Shown here piece by piece: positions 1 through 6,911 of a stretch of DNA of 33,872 nt. Under the pieces are notes generated by a model, which saw nothing but the letters and a program-made list of their open reading frames with translations, was not told where the DNA came from and did no database searches. The translations under genes and the position numbers were made by a program. Every line of letters begins with the position of its first letter. Position 1 is the stretch's first letter. Origin of the DNA: Rhodospirillales bacterium (GTDB taxonomy: Bacteria; Pseudomonadota; Alphaproteobacteria; Reyranellales; Reyranellaceae). The stretch spans positions 1-33,872 of the forward strand of contig CANIEC010000039.1 in NCBI GenBank assembly GCA_947466085.1, written 5' to 3'.

Positions 1-1
1 C

Positions 2-493
2 TCGGTATCCTTCGACCTGCTGCCCGCGACCGGCTTCACGCCGATGTCCGAAGGGCTGTGGGACAATCTCGAATCGATGATCCTGCCGTCGCTCACCCTG
101 GGGCTGATCGAGTGGACGGTGCTGATGCGCGTGCTGCGCTCGGACCTGCTGACCACGCTGAAGGAGGACTTCATCCTGCTGGCGCGGGCCAAGGGCCTGC
201 CGCCGTGGCGGGTCCTGCTGCAGCATGCGTTGCGTCCCTCGTCCTTCACCCTGATCACCATTCTCGGCCTCAACATCGGCGGCCTGATCGGTGGTGCGGT
301 AATCGTGGAGCAGATCTTCGCCCTGCCCGGCGTCGGCCGTCTGCTGCTGGGCGGCATCTTCAACCGCGACCTGATCCTCGTGCAGGGCACCGTGGCCTTC
401 ATCGCGGTGGGCTTCGTGGTCATCAACTTCCTGGTCGACATGCTCTACGCCGTGCTCGACCCGAGGGTTCGCCATGTCCGCTTCCGCAGCTAA
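2..493 (+). CDS. Dipeptide/oligopeptide ABC transporter permease (DppB type), 5' truncated by window
   Basis: Inner-membrane permease subunit of a peptide/nickel-class ABC importer (binding-protein-dependent transport family). The reading frame is open from base 2, so the start lies outside the window and only the last 163 residues are seen. They hold hydrophobic helices and the cytoplasmic coupling loop RAKGLPPWRVLLQHALRP, which contacts the ATPase, followed by the family-typical EQIFALPGVGRLLLGGIFNRD segment shape. The C-terminus ends in a hydrophobic helix and the usual DPRVR tail. The next permease starts 20 bases inside this gene, so the two are translationally coupled. The substrate cannot be told from the sequence; a binding protein gene is expected upstream. 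Confidence 0.93.
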   Translation, partial: SVSFDLLPATGFTPMSEGLWDNLESMILPSLTLGLIEWTVLMRVLRSDLLTTLKEDFILLARAKGLPPWRVLLQHALRPSSFTLITILGLNIGGLIGGAVIVEQIFALPGVGRLLLGGIFNRDLILVQGTVAFIAVGFVVINFLVDMLYAVLDPRVRHVRFRS

Positions 494-1337
494 AGGCGCG
501 GTCGTTGCCGCGACACAGCCGCGTCGCCGCTGGCACTGGGCGCTCGCCCTGCCGCTCGGCTGGCTGATGCTCGTGGTCGTCCTCGCGATCACCGCCGACT
601 GGATCGGGCTGCCCGATCCGTCGGCGCAGGAACTGATCCTGCGCCGCAAGCCGCCCTCGGCCGAATTCCTGCTGGGCACCGACAATCTCGGGCGCGACAT
701 GCTCTCGCGCGTGATCTACGGCGCCCGCACCTCGCTGATCGTCGGCATCTGCGCGCCCATCCTGGGCTTGCTCGTCGGCGGCGCGATCGGCATGAGCGCC
801 GGCTATTTCCGCGGCAAGGTCGACATGCTGGCGGTTGGCTTCATCGACATCCTGCTGGCCTTCCCGTCGCTGGTGCTGGCGCTCACCTTCACCGCCTATC
901 TCGGACAGAGCCTGTTCAACGTCACCCTGGCACTGGGCATCCTGTCGATCCCGGCGGCCGCGCGCGTGGCGCGGGCCAACACGCTGGCCTGGGCAAACCG
1001 CGACTTCGTGCTGGCGGCCCGCACCATCGGCGCCAGCGACTGGCGCATCCTGACGCGCGAGATCCTGCCCAACCTCCTGCCGCCGATGTTCGCCTTCTGG
1101 CTGGTGGCGATCAGCGTGATCATCGTGGCCGAAGGCGCGCTGTCCTTCCTGGGACTGGGCATCCCGGCGCCGCAGCCGAGCTGGGGCGGCATGATCGCCG
1201 ACGGGCGCGAGGCGCTCGACGTGGCGCCTCACACCGCGCTGATCCCGGCGGCGGTGATGTTCGCCACCGTCCTGTCGCTCAACTTCGTGGGCGACATGGT
1301 GCGCAACATGGTCGATCCGCGGAGGTCGGCGCTGTGA
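474..1337 (+). CDS. Dipeptide/oligopeptide ABC transporter permease (DppC type)
   Basis: Second inner-membrane permease of the same importer, 287 residues, the normal length for DppC/OppC. An N-terminal transmembrane helix near residues 22-42 is followed by the DppC hallmark FLLGTDNLGRDMLSR, then about five more helices. The EAA-type coupling loop is around AARTIGASDWRILTREILPN. The conserved GALSFLGLGIPAPQPSWGG stretch and the C-terminal DPR motif are present. The gene overlaps the upstream permease by 20 bases and the downstream ATPase start (GTGA) by 4 bases, so all four genes form one operon. Confidence 0.95.
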   Translation: MSASAAKGAVVAATQPRRRWHWALALPLGWLMLVVVLAITADWIGLPDPSAQELILRRKPPSAEFLLGTDNLGRDMLSRVIYGARTSLIVGICAPILGLLVGGAIGMSAGYFRGKVDMLAVGFIDILLAFPSLVLALTFTAYLGQSLFNVTLALGILSIPAAARVARANTLAWANRDFVLAARTIGASDWRILTREILPNLLPPMFAFWLVAISVIIVAEGALSFLGLGIPAPQPSWGGMIADGREALDVAPHTALIPAAVMFATVLSLNFVGDMVRNMVDPRRSAL

Positions 1338-2338
1338 ACGGCCCGTCGAACACGCCGCTCCTGTCGGTGCGCAACGCCCAGGTGAACTTCTCCACGGCGC
1401 GCGGTCCCCTGCGCGCCGTCGACGGCGTCTCGTTCGACCTGCACGCGGGGCGCACGCTCGGCATCGTGGGCGAGTCCGGATCCGGCAAGTCGGTGCTCGT
1501 GCGCTCGCTGATCGGCCTGGTGGGCGAGAGCTCGGGCGCCGGTGTGGCCGGCCAGGTCCTGTTCGAGGGGCGCGATCTTCGCGGCCTGTCTCCCCGCGAG
1601 TTCCGCAGCGTCCTGGGCACCGAGATCGGCATCGTGTTCCAGGATCCGATGACCTCGCTCAACCCGGTGATGAAGATCGGCCGCCAGATCGGGGAGGGGC
1701 TGCGCCTCAACCGCGGGCTGGATTCGAAGGCGGCCGCGCGCCGCGCCGTCGAGCTGCTGAACGAGGTCGGCATCCCCGAGCCCGAACGCCGTGCACAGCA
1801 GTATCCGCATGAAATGTCGGGTGGCATGCGCCAGCGCGTGGCCATCGCCATCGCCATTGCCTGCGCGCCCAAGCTCCTGATCGCCGACGAGCCGACGACG
1901 GCGCTCGACGTCACCGTGCAGCGGCAGATCCTCGACCTGCTCCAGGGCGAGCAGCGCCAGCGCGGCATGGCGATGATCCTGATCACCCACGATCTCGGCG
2001 TGGCCGCTGGCCGGAGCGACGACATCATGGTCATGTATGCCGGCCGCGCGGTGGAAACCGCGGCGACGCGCGAGATCTTCCGCTCGCCGCGCATGCCCTA
2101 TACCGAGGCGCTCCTGCGCTCGCTGCCGCGGCTGTCGGATGCCACCCACACGCGGCTCAGCGCCATTCCCGGCCGGCCGCCCGACCTGGCGCGGCGCAGC
2201 GGCGGCTGTGCCTTCGGACCGCGCTGCCTCTATCGCACCGAGCGGTGCGACGCCGAGCAGCCGCCGCTGACGATGGTCGGCGGACGCGGCTATGCCTGCT
2301 TCCATCCGAGGGGCACGGAGCCGGGAGGGGCCGCATGA
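1334..2338 (+). CDS. Peptide ABC transporter ATP-binding protein (DppD/OppD type)
   Basis: ATPase subunit, 334 residues, powering the importer from the cytoplasmic side. Walker A GESGSGKS is at residues 46-53, the signature SGGMRQR at 162-168, Walker B LLIADEP at 181-187 and the switch histidine in ITHD at 219. The C-terminal oligopeptide-transporter extension carries four cysteines (292, 298, 305, 322) in the spacing seen in this subfamily, where some members bind an iron-sulfur cluster. The start is GTG in the GTGA overlap with the permease stop. It pairs with the F-type ATPase directly downstream, as usual for a heterodimeric peptide importer. Confidence 0.95.
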   Translation: MNGPSNTPLLSVRNAQVNFSTARGPLRAVDGVSFDLHAGRTLGIVGESGSGKSVLVRSLIGLVGESSGAGVAGQVLFEGRDLRGLSPREFRSVLGTEIGIVFQDPMTSLNPVMKIGRQIGEGLRLNRGLDSKAAARRAVELLNEVGIPEPERRAQQYPHEMSGGMRQRVAIAIAIACAPKLLIADEPTTALDVTVQRQILDLLQGEQRQRGMAMILITHDLGVAAGRSDDIMVMYAGRAVETAATREIFRSPRMPYTEALLRSLPRLSDATHTRLSAIPGRPPDLARRSGGCAFGPRCLYRTERCDAEQPPLTMVGGRGYACFHPRGTEPGGAA

Positions 2339-3294
2339 GCGATCTCCTCGCCATCCGCAATCTCGTGGTCGAATACCCGGTGGGGGGCGGCCGCCACGTC
2401 CATGCGGTGAGCGACGTCACGCTGTCGGTGAAGCAGGGCGAGACCCTGGGGCTGGTCGGCGAGTCGGGCTCGGGCAAGTCCTCGCTGGCGCGCGCGCTGC
2501 TGCAGTTGCCGCCGCCCAAGGCCGGCGCCGTCGTGTTCGACGGCCAGGATCTCACGCAGATGCGCGGCCAGGCGCTACGGGCCATGCGGCCGCGGCTGCA
2601 GATGATCTTCCAGGACCCGATCGCCTCGCTCAATCCGCGCCGCAAGGTCGCCGAGATCATCGCCGAGCCGCTGATCGTGTCGGGGGTCTCCGATGCCGCC
2701 GAGCGCACCCGCCGCGTCCGTGCCGTGATGGAAGCGGTCGGCCTCGATCCCGACCTCGTCTGGAACAGGAGGCCGCACGAATTCTCCGGCGGTCAGTGCC
2801 AGCGCATCGCCATAGCGCGCGCCCTCGTGCTCGAGCCCAGCCTGATCGTGTGCGACGAGCCGGTCTCGGCGCTCGACGTCTCGATCCGGGCGCAGATCGT
2901 CAATCTGCTGGAGGACATGAAGGCGCGGTTCGGGCTCACGCTCCTGTTCATCGCGCACGATCTCGCTGTGGTGAAGTCGGTGTCGGACCGGGTGGCGGTC
3001 ATGTATCTCGGCCGGCTTTGCGAAGTGGCCGATTCGGACTCGCTGTTCGCGACGCCGGCGCATCCCTACACCGCCGCGCTCATGGCCGCGATTCCGGTGC
3101 CCGATCCGGACGTCCCGCTGGGGGATACGAAACTGAAGCCCGGTGACCCGCCGTCGCCGCTCGACCCGCCCTCGGGCTGCCGTTTCCGCACGCGCTGCCC
3201 GCATGCGCAGCCGCGCTGCACGGACGAGGTGCCGCCGCTGCGCCAGATCGCGCCCGGCCGCGAGGTCGCCTGTCATTTCCCACTGGTGGGCTGA
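2335..3294 (+). CDS. Peptide ABC transporter ATP-binding protein (DppF/OppF type)
   Basis: Second ATPase of the importer, 319 residues. The ATG at 2335 lies in an ATGA overlap with the end of the D-type ATPase and is preceded by a purine-rich ribosome site (GGAGGGG); a longer in-frame reading back to 2245 is poorly supported. Walker A GESGSGKS is at residues 42-49; the signature is FSGGQCQR, with a cysteine where glutamine or arginine is more common; Walker B is LIVCDEP and the switch histidine is in IAHD. The C-terminal extension again has four spaced cysteines. It is the last gene of the operon, and the segment after it begins with a remnant of a tRNA gene. Confidence 0.95.
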   Translation: MSDLLAIRNLVVEYPVGGGRHVHAVSDVTLSVKQGETLGLVGESGSGKSSLARALLQLPPPKAGAVVFDGQDLTQMRGQALRAMRPRLQMIFQDPIASLNPRRKVAEIIAEPLIVSGVSDAAERTRRVRAVMEAVGLDPDLVWNRRPHEFSGGQCQRIAIARALVLEPSLIVCDEPVSALDVSIRAQIVNLLEDMKARFGLTLLFIAHDLAVVKSVSDRVAVMYLGRLCEVADSDSLFATPAHPYTAALMAAIPVPDPDVPLGDTKLKPGDPPSPLDPPSGCRFRTRCPHAQPRCTDEVPPLRQIAPGREVACHFPLVG

Positions 3295-3303
3295 ACTCCA
3301 GGG

Positions 3304-3339
3304 CCGAAACGAAAACGGGGCGCATCGCTGCGCGCCGTT
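3304..3339 (-). terminator. Orphan intrinsic terminator, copy of the tRNA-Pro terminator
   Basis: On the minus strand an 11-bp stem with one mismatch (3314-3324 with 3329-3339, four-base loop) is followed by TTTTCGTTTCGGC. The 16 bases at 3303-3318 are identical to 6642-6657, where the same T-rich tail follows the terminator of the intact tRNA-Pro gene. No active minus-strand gene now reads into this copy, so it is best explained as part of a duplicated tRNA 3' end. It could also stop antisense reading into the peptide transporter operon. Confidence 0.6.
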
Positions 3340-3347
3340 CGTCTCGT

Positions 3348-3379
3348 CGATTGGCCGAAGCGAGAGGATTCGAACCTTC
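3348..3379 (-). pseudogene. tRNA-Pro 3' fragment, candidate attachment-site remnant
   Basis: These 32 bases match 6713-6744, the 3' end of the intact tRNA-Pro gene, at 29 positions. They cover CCA, the discriminator, the 3' acceptor strand and most of the T arm, including the TTCGAAT loop. No matching 5' half (acceptor or anticodon arm) is found further along the minus strand, so this is not a complete tRNA. Together with the adjacent terminator copy it forms an imperfect direct repeat of the tRNA 3' region, the arrangement left when an element integrates at a tRNA 3' end. The three mismatches show that it has drifted or came from a slightly different tRNA. Confidence 0.6.
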
Positions 3380-3407
3380 AGCTCCTGCCGGCTGGCTCTC
3401 GGCCGCT

Positions 3408-3434
3408 GCAGTTTCCTGGCTTCAAAGGAACTGC
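3408..3434. repeat. Inverted repeat in the left end of the tRNA-bounded segment
   Basis: GCAGTTTCC (3408-3416) and GGAACTGC (3427-3434) are complementary apart from one bulged base, with a ten-base loop. It lies in the AT-richer stretch between the tRNA remnant and the permease gene. There is no T-run on either side, so it is not an evident terminator. Its role is unknown; it may be a protein-binding site or a remnant of the element end. Confidence 0.35.
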
Positions 3435-3540
3435 TGTGTCGGAATTCCGCTGAATAATATGTCGCGAAGTGATCCAAACAGGTCAACCGCATCTATTACT
3501 GCAGAGACCGCCAAAGGTCTCAAACAGTGCAAAGCCAAGC

Positions 3541-4683
3541 ATGCTGCTGATTGCCCTAAAGATGCTGTTCGGAGACCCGATGAAGCTTATCGGTCTGGTC
3601 TTTGGAATTGCCTTTTCGACCCTGCTGATGTCGCAGCAGGGAGGTTTCTTCATTGGACTGATTTCGCGTGCTGCCAATGTCATATCGGATGCTCGCGAAG
3701 CGACGATTTGGGTCATGGATCCCCAGACCGAAACCATCGAAGGCCCGACCAACATGCGCGCGACGGAACTTCTTCGGGTGCGTGGTGTCGAGGGGGTTCT
3801 GTGGGCCGTACCATTGGTGAGGGCCTCGGGCGCGATACGGACCGCAGAGGGACGCTCGACCACTGCGTCGTTTATCGGCGTCGACGATGCGAGCCTGGTC
3901 GGCATGACGGGCCGCTTCATCGCCGGTGCACCGGAGGACCTGCGTAGCCCGGACGCGATCGCGATCGACCAGCTTGGCTTTGCGCGCTTGTGGCCGGGAG
4001 AACCGCTTGAAACCGGCAAGGTGCTCGAGGTTAACGATCGCCGCGCCGTGATCGCCGCCATCACCGACGCCGCCCCCGGATTCGCGGCGCCGGTCGTCGT
4101 CTACACCCGCCTGTCCCAAGCCCTGGTCTACGTTCCGGGGGGCCGCAATACCCTGTCCTTCGTTCTGGTTCGCAACGTGCCGGAAAGCGATGCCGCAACG
4201 GTAGCCCGACGGATCTCCGAGACCACCGGATTGCGCGCCCTGACTTCGCAGGCGTTTGAGCGAGCAACTATCGACTACGTGCTCGCCAATACCGGAATCG
4301 CCTTCTCCTTCGGCGTGGTCATCGCTCTCGGTGCCATCGTCGGCATCCTGGTCTGCGGGCTTACCTTCACACTTTTCGTCAACGACAACATTCGGCAGTT
4401 TGCCGTTCTGAAGGCGATCGGCGTTTCGAACGGCAGGATTCTGGGCATGGTTGCGAGCCAGGCCGTCGTGGTGGCCTTCATCGGCTATTCGATCGGCATC
4501 TGGCTGTCTTCGGCTTTTTTCGATGGCGTCAACCAACCGCTGTCCGACCTCAAGGGCTTTTGGCTGCCTTGGCAGGTCGCGGTGCTGTCCGCCGCCGCGG
4601 TACTGGCGATCGTCCTCCTCGCCACCGTGGTGAGTCTGCGACGTGTTTTCGCGCTCGATCCCGCCATCACCTTCCGGGGCTGA
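3541..4683 (+). CDS. ABC exporter permease, FtsX/MacB-like fold (DevC type)
   Basis: Inner-membrane permease, 380 residues from the ATG at 3541. The N-terminal segment ALKMLFGDPMKLIGLVFGIA with a transmembrane helix is typical of DevC-type permeases. A large periplasmic domain follows (about residues 35-240, with DIWVMDP-like and RGVEGVLWAVP-like stretches), then three C-terminal helices (about 250-280, 300-325, 345-372) that form the FtsX domain. A GTG at 3469 in the same frame would add 24 residues, but neither start has a strong ribosome site; 3541 is chosen because the family begins there. It lies directly upstream of its ATPase and adaptor. The substrate is unknown; DevBCA systems export glycolipids or other amphiphiles through a TolC-like channel encoded elsewhere. 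Confidence 0.88.
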   Translation: MLLIALKMLFGDPMKLIGLVFGIAFSTLLMSQQGGFFIGLISRAANVISDAREATIWVMDPQTETIEGPTNMRATELLRVRGVEGVLWAVPLVRASGAIRTAEGRSTTASFIGVDDASLVGMTGRFIAGAPEDLRSPDAIAIDQLGFARLWPGEPLETGKVLEVNDRRAVIAAITDAAPGFAAPVVVYTRLSQALVYVPGGRNTLSFVLVRNVPESDAATVARRISETTGLRALTSQAFERATIDYVLANTGIAFSFGVVIALGAIVGILVCGLTFTLFVNDNIRQFAVLKAIGVSNGRILGMVASQAVVVAFIGYSIGIWLSSAFFDGVNQPLSDLKGFWLPWQVAVLSAAAVLAIVLLATVVSLRRVFALDPAITFRG

Positions 4684-4687
4684 GATA

Positions 4688-5389
4688 TTGAATGCCGTGG
4701 TCGCCCGGGGAATTTGCAAGCGCTTTGGCCGGGGAGCGACGAGCGAAATCGTGCTCAACCGTACGGACTTCGATGCCCGTGCAGGAGAGATGACGTTCCT
4801 CGTCGGGCCTTCGGGGTGCGGCAAGACCACTTTGATCTCCATCCTGTCCGCGATGCTGCGTGCCGACGAGGGAGACGCGACCGTTTTCGGCGCGGACCTC
4901 AAGGCTCTCAGCGGCCGGGCGCTCAGCCGCTTCCGCGGCGAGACCGTGGGTTTCGTTTTCCAGCAGTTCAATTTGCTCCCTGCGCTCGATGCCGCCGAGA
5001 ACGCGGCGGTCCCCCTGATCGCGCATGGCATGGCCACGGGCCGTGCCCGCCGCCGGGCAAGCGAACTGCTCGATCGGCTGGGGCTCGCCGAGAGCCTGAA
5101 GAAGTTTCCCCGCGAGCTTTCGGGCGGCCAGCAGCAGCGGGTGGCGATCGCGCGCGCGCTGGTCCACGATCCGAAGCTCATCGTCTGCGACGAGCCGACC
5201 GCCTCGCTCGACGGCGCCTCGGGTCACGCCGTGATGAACATCCTGCGCACCCTGGCCGTACGGCCCGATCGTGCGGCGATCATCGTCACCCACGACGACC
5301 GGATTTTCCAATTTGCGGACCGGATTGCCTTCATGGCCGATGGTAGGGTCGTCCGGACCGAGAAGCGCCCCTTCGAAGAGATGCATTGA
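4688..5389 (+). CDS. ABC exporter ATP-binding protein (DevA/LolD/MacB-like)
   Basis: ATPase partner of the FtsX-like permease, about 233 residues. Walker A GPSGCGKTT is at residues 40-48; the Q-loop is FQQFNLLPALDAAENAAVPL, the signature LSGGQQQR, Walker B LIVCDEPTASLD and the switch histidine is in IVTHDD. No ATG is available. The frame is open back to a GTG at 4643 inside the permease gene, but TTG at 4688, five bases past the permease stop and behind a GGGG stretch, or GTG at 4697, fits the family start better. The stop codon shares its last base with the start of the downstream adaptor gene (TGATG). Gene order permease-ATPase-adaptor supports one export complex. Confidence 0.9.
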   Translation: MNAVVARGICKRFGRGATSEIVLNRTDFDARAGEMTFLVGPSGCGKTTLISILSAMLRADEGDATVFGADLKALSGRALSRFRGETVGFVFQQFNLLPALDAAENAAVPLIAHGMATGRARRRASELLDRLGLAESLKKFPRELSGGQQQRVAIARALVHDPKLIVCDEPTASLDGASGHAVMNILRTLAVRPDRAAIIVTHDDRIFQFADRIAFMADGRVVRTEKRPFEEMH

Positions 5390-6555
5390 TGGCCGCCCGC
5401 TCCCGTCTCCTCATGTACGGCTTGCCGGCGCTTGCCGGTGTCGCCCTCGTTGCCGCGCTGGCATCGATCGTGAATTCCAATACCCCGGCCGCGACAGTCG
5501 CGCCCCGCAGCATGCCGCCGACGGCGCGGGCGGAGGGACCTTCCACCGCAGCCTCGCCTTCTCTGCCATCGACCGCCACCGCGCCGGCGGTCATCGGCGC
5601 GCTCGGCACGGTCGAACCCGCCAGCCGTGAAGTCTCGGTGGCGACCCGGTTTCCGGGCGTTGTCACGGAAGTGCAGGTGATCGACGGCAGCAAGGTGAAG
5701 GCGGGAGATGTGCTCTTTGTCATCGATTCCGCGCTGCCGGCCGTCACCGTGGTTCAGCGCCAACGCGATCTCAGCGTCGCCGAAGCGCGCCTCGCCCAGA
5801 CCCGGCAGCGGGCGGCCGTACTCGCCGCGGACGTCGCGGTCGCACGTGGCATCGCGGTTTCGGCGGAGGCCGATTTGGACGAAGCCAACGATCTCGTCCG
5901 GATCGCCGATCGGCTGCAGAGCGGGTCGTCGATCACCGAACGCGAGATGGTGCGTCGACGGAATCTGCTGCGTGTTGCCGAGGGGCGCGTCGCCGAGGTC
6001 AAGGCCCGGCTGACACGCGCCGAGGCCGAGTTCGCGCTTGTAGATCCCCAGAACGCCGGCCCGACCCTTCGTATCGAGGAGGCGGCCGTCGCTCAGGCGA
6101 GAGCGGCACTGGCTTTTGCTGAAGCCGAGCTCGATCAACGCACCGTAAGGGCGCCGTCGGACGGAACGGTCCTTGCGGTAAACATCCGCCCGGGCGAATT
6201 CGCGACCCTCGGCGGATCGACACCGCCGATTCTGCTGGGCAGGCTCGATCCCCTCCACGTGCGGGTCGATATCGACGAAGCCGATGTCCCGCGATTTGCG
6301 TCGGGCGCCGAAGCCGTCGGTCTGCCTCGCGGCGCGCCGGAGCGACGGATCGCCTTGCGCTATGTGCGCGCCGAGCCTTTGGTGAAGCCCAAACGAACCC
6401 TCTCAGGATTGAGCAGTGACCGCGTCGATACGCGGGTGCTGCAGGTCGTCTATTCCGTCAATCCGCCAGTCGATGGCCTGCGCCCGGGCCAGGTGATCGA
6501 CGTTTTCATCGAGGTCGCGTCCGGGCACGCACCGGTCGCCCCGGTACGACGCTAA
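5389..6555 (+). CDS. Periplasmic adaptor (membrane fusion) protein, HlyD/DevB family
   Basis: Adaptor subunit, 388 residues, that would link the inner-membrane ABC exporter to an outer-membrane channel. There is an N-terminal membrane anchor (about residues 6-26) and a linker rich in Ala, Pro and Thr. Next come the first half of the biotinyl-lipoyl domain (VVTEVQVIDGSKVKAGDVLF), a long alpha-hairpin of coiled-coil character (about 115-235), the second lipoyl half (VRAPSDGTVLAVNIRPGE) and a beta-barrel domain. ATG at 5389 overlaps the ATPase stop by one base. No TolC homologue lies in the window. This is the last gene of the segment before the tRNA-Pro terminator. Confidence 0.92.
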   Translation: MAARSRLLMYGLPALAGVALVAALASIVNSNTPAATVAPRSMPPTARAEGPSTAASPSLPSTATAPAVIGALGTVEPASREVSVATRFPGVVTEVQVIDGSKVKAGDVLFVIDSALPAVTVVQRQRDLSVAEARLAQTRQRAAVLAADVAVARGIAVSAEADLDEANDLVRIADRLQSGSSITEREMVRRRNLLRVAEGRVAEVKARLTRAEAEFALVDPQNAGPTLRIEEAAVAQARAALAFAEAELDQRTVRAPSDGTVLAVNIRPGEFATLGGSTPPILLGRLDPLHVRVDIDEADVPRFASGAEAVGLPRGAPERRIALRYVRAEPLVKPKRTLSGLSSDRVDTRVLQVVYSVNPPVDGLRPGQVIDVFIEVASGHAPVAPVRR

Positions 6556-6642
6556 CGGCTTGTTGTAGAAGCGTGGCGAAGATCGAGGGTCTGGGCGGCG
6601 TTGTCATCGACATCGCGATCCTGCCGAAGATGCAGCGGCACG

Positions 6643-6678
6643 CCGAAACGAAAACGGCGGACCCGAAGGTCCGCCGTT
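6643..6678 (-). terminator. Intrinsic terminator of the tRNA-Pro gene
   Basis: A perfect 11-bp stem (6653-6663 with 6668-6678) capped by a four-base loop is followed on the minus strand by TTTTCGTTTCG. It lies about 40 bases past the tRNA 3' end, so it serves the tRNA gene. On the plus strand the hairpin lacks a T-run, although it may also limit read-through from the exporter operon. Its tail is duplicated at 3303-3318. Confidence 0.85.
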
Positions 6679-6686
6679 CTCTCGTA

Positions 6687-6707
6687 GCCGATGCCCTTGG
6701 CATCGGC
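6687..6707 (-). repeat. Extra perfect hairpin in the tRNA-Pro trailer
   Basis: GCCGATGCC and GGCATCGGC form a perfect 9-bp stem with a three-base loop, placed between the tRNA 3' end and the terminator. The corresponding interval of the degenerate left copy (about 3340-3348) lacks it, so it was either gained here or lost there. It could steer 3'-end trimming of the precursor, but this is inference. Confidence 0.5.
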
Positions 6708-6716
6708 CTCGCCGAT

Positions 6717-6793
6717 TGGTCGGAGCGAGAGGATTCGAACCTCCGGCCCCTAGCTCCCGAAGCTAGTGCTCTACCAGGCTGAGCTACGCTCCG
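6717..6793 (-). tRNA. tRNA-Pro (anticodon CGG)
   Basis: The reverse complement folds as a full cloverleaf of 77 bases including an encoded CCA. The acceptor stem is CGGAGCG paired with CGCTCCG, the D arm contains AGCTCAGCCTGGTAGAGC, the anticodon stem CTAGC/GCTAG encloses TTCGGGA with anticodon CGG, and the T arm has the TTCGAAT loop. The CGG first bases are typical of bacterial proline tRNAs. It reads proline codon CCG, which is common in a GC-rich genome. Its 3' end faces the exporter segment and is partly duplicated at 3348-3379. It has its own promoter and terminator. Confidence 0.95.
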
Positions 6794-6830
6794 TCAGGAT
6801 TTGCGGACTCCGGCCCGCGGCGAGGCCGGG

Positions 6831-6859
6831 GTTATAGCCGCCACCCCGGTGGGTCGCAA
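6831..6859 (-). promoter_or_regulatory. Sigma-70-type promoter for tRNA-Pro
   Basis: On the minus strand TTGCGA (6854-6859) and TATAAC (6831-6836) are separated by exactly 17 bases, and the tRNA begins 38 bases after the -10 box. This is a strong match to the housekeeping promoter pattern and well placed for a short leader that RNase P would remove. Confidence 0.7.
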
Positions 6860-6911
6860 GGGGCGAGCCTGCCCGCTATAGTCACCGCCTGATTCGGGTT
6901 CAGGGGGATAG

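Noticed and set aside
3348..3440. Possible complete tRNA with a long variable arm on the minus strand
   Set aside because: The T arm and 3' acceptor strand are there, but no CGAAGCG-like 5' acceptor strand, D arm or proper anticodon stem could be found; treated as a fragment.
3351..3947. Plus-strand open frame beginning MAEARGFEPSAPAGW
   Set aside because: Its first residues are the translation of the tRNA 3' fragment, and the rest overlaps the permease gene in another frame; no family resemblance.
6877..6882. TATAGT as a -10 box for the aspartate dehydrogenase-like gene
   Set aside because: No acceptable -35 hexamer lies 16-18 bases upstream on the plus strand.
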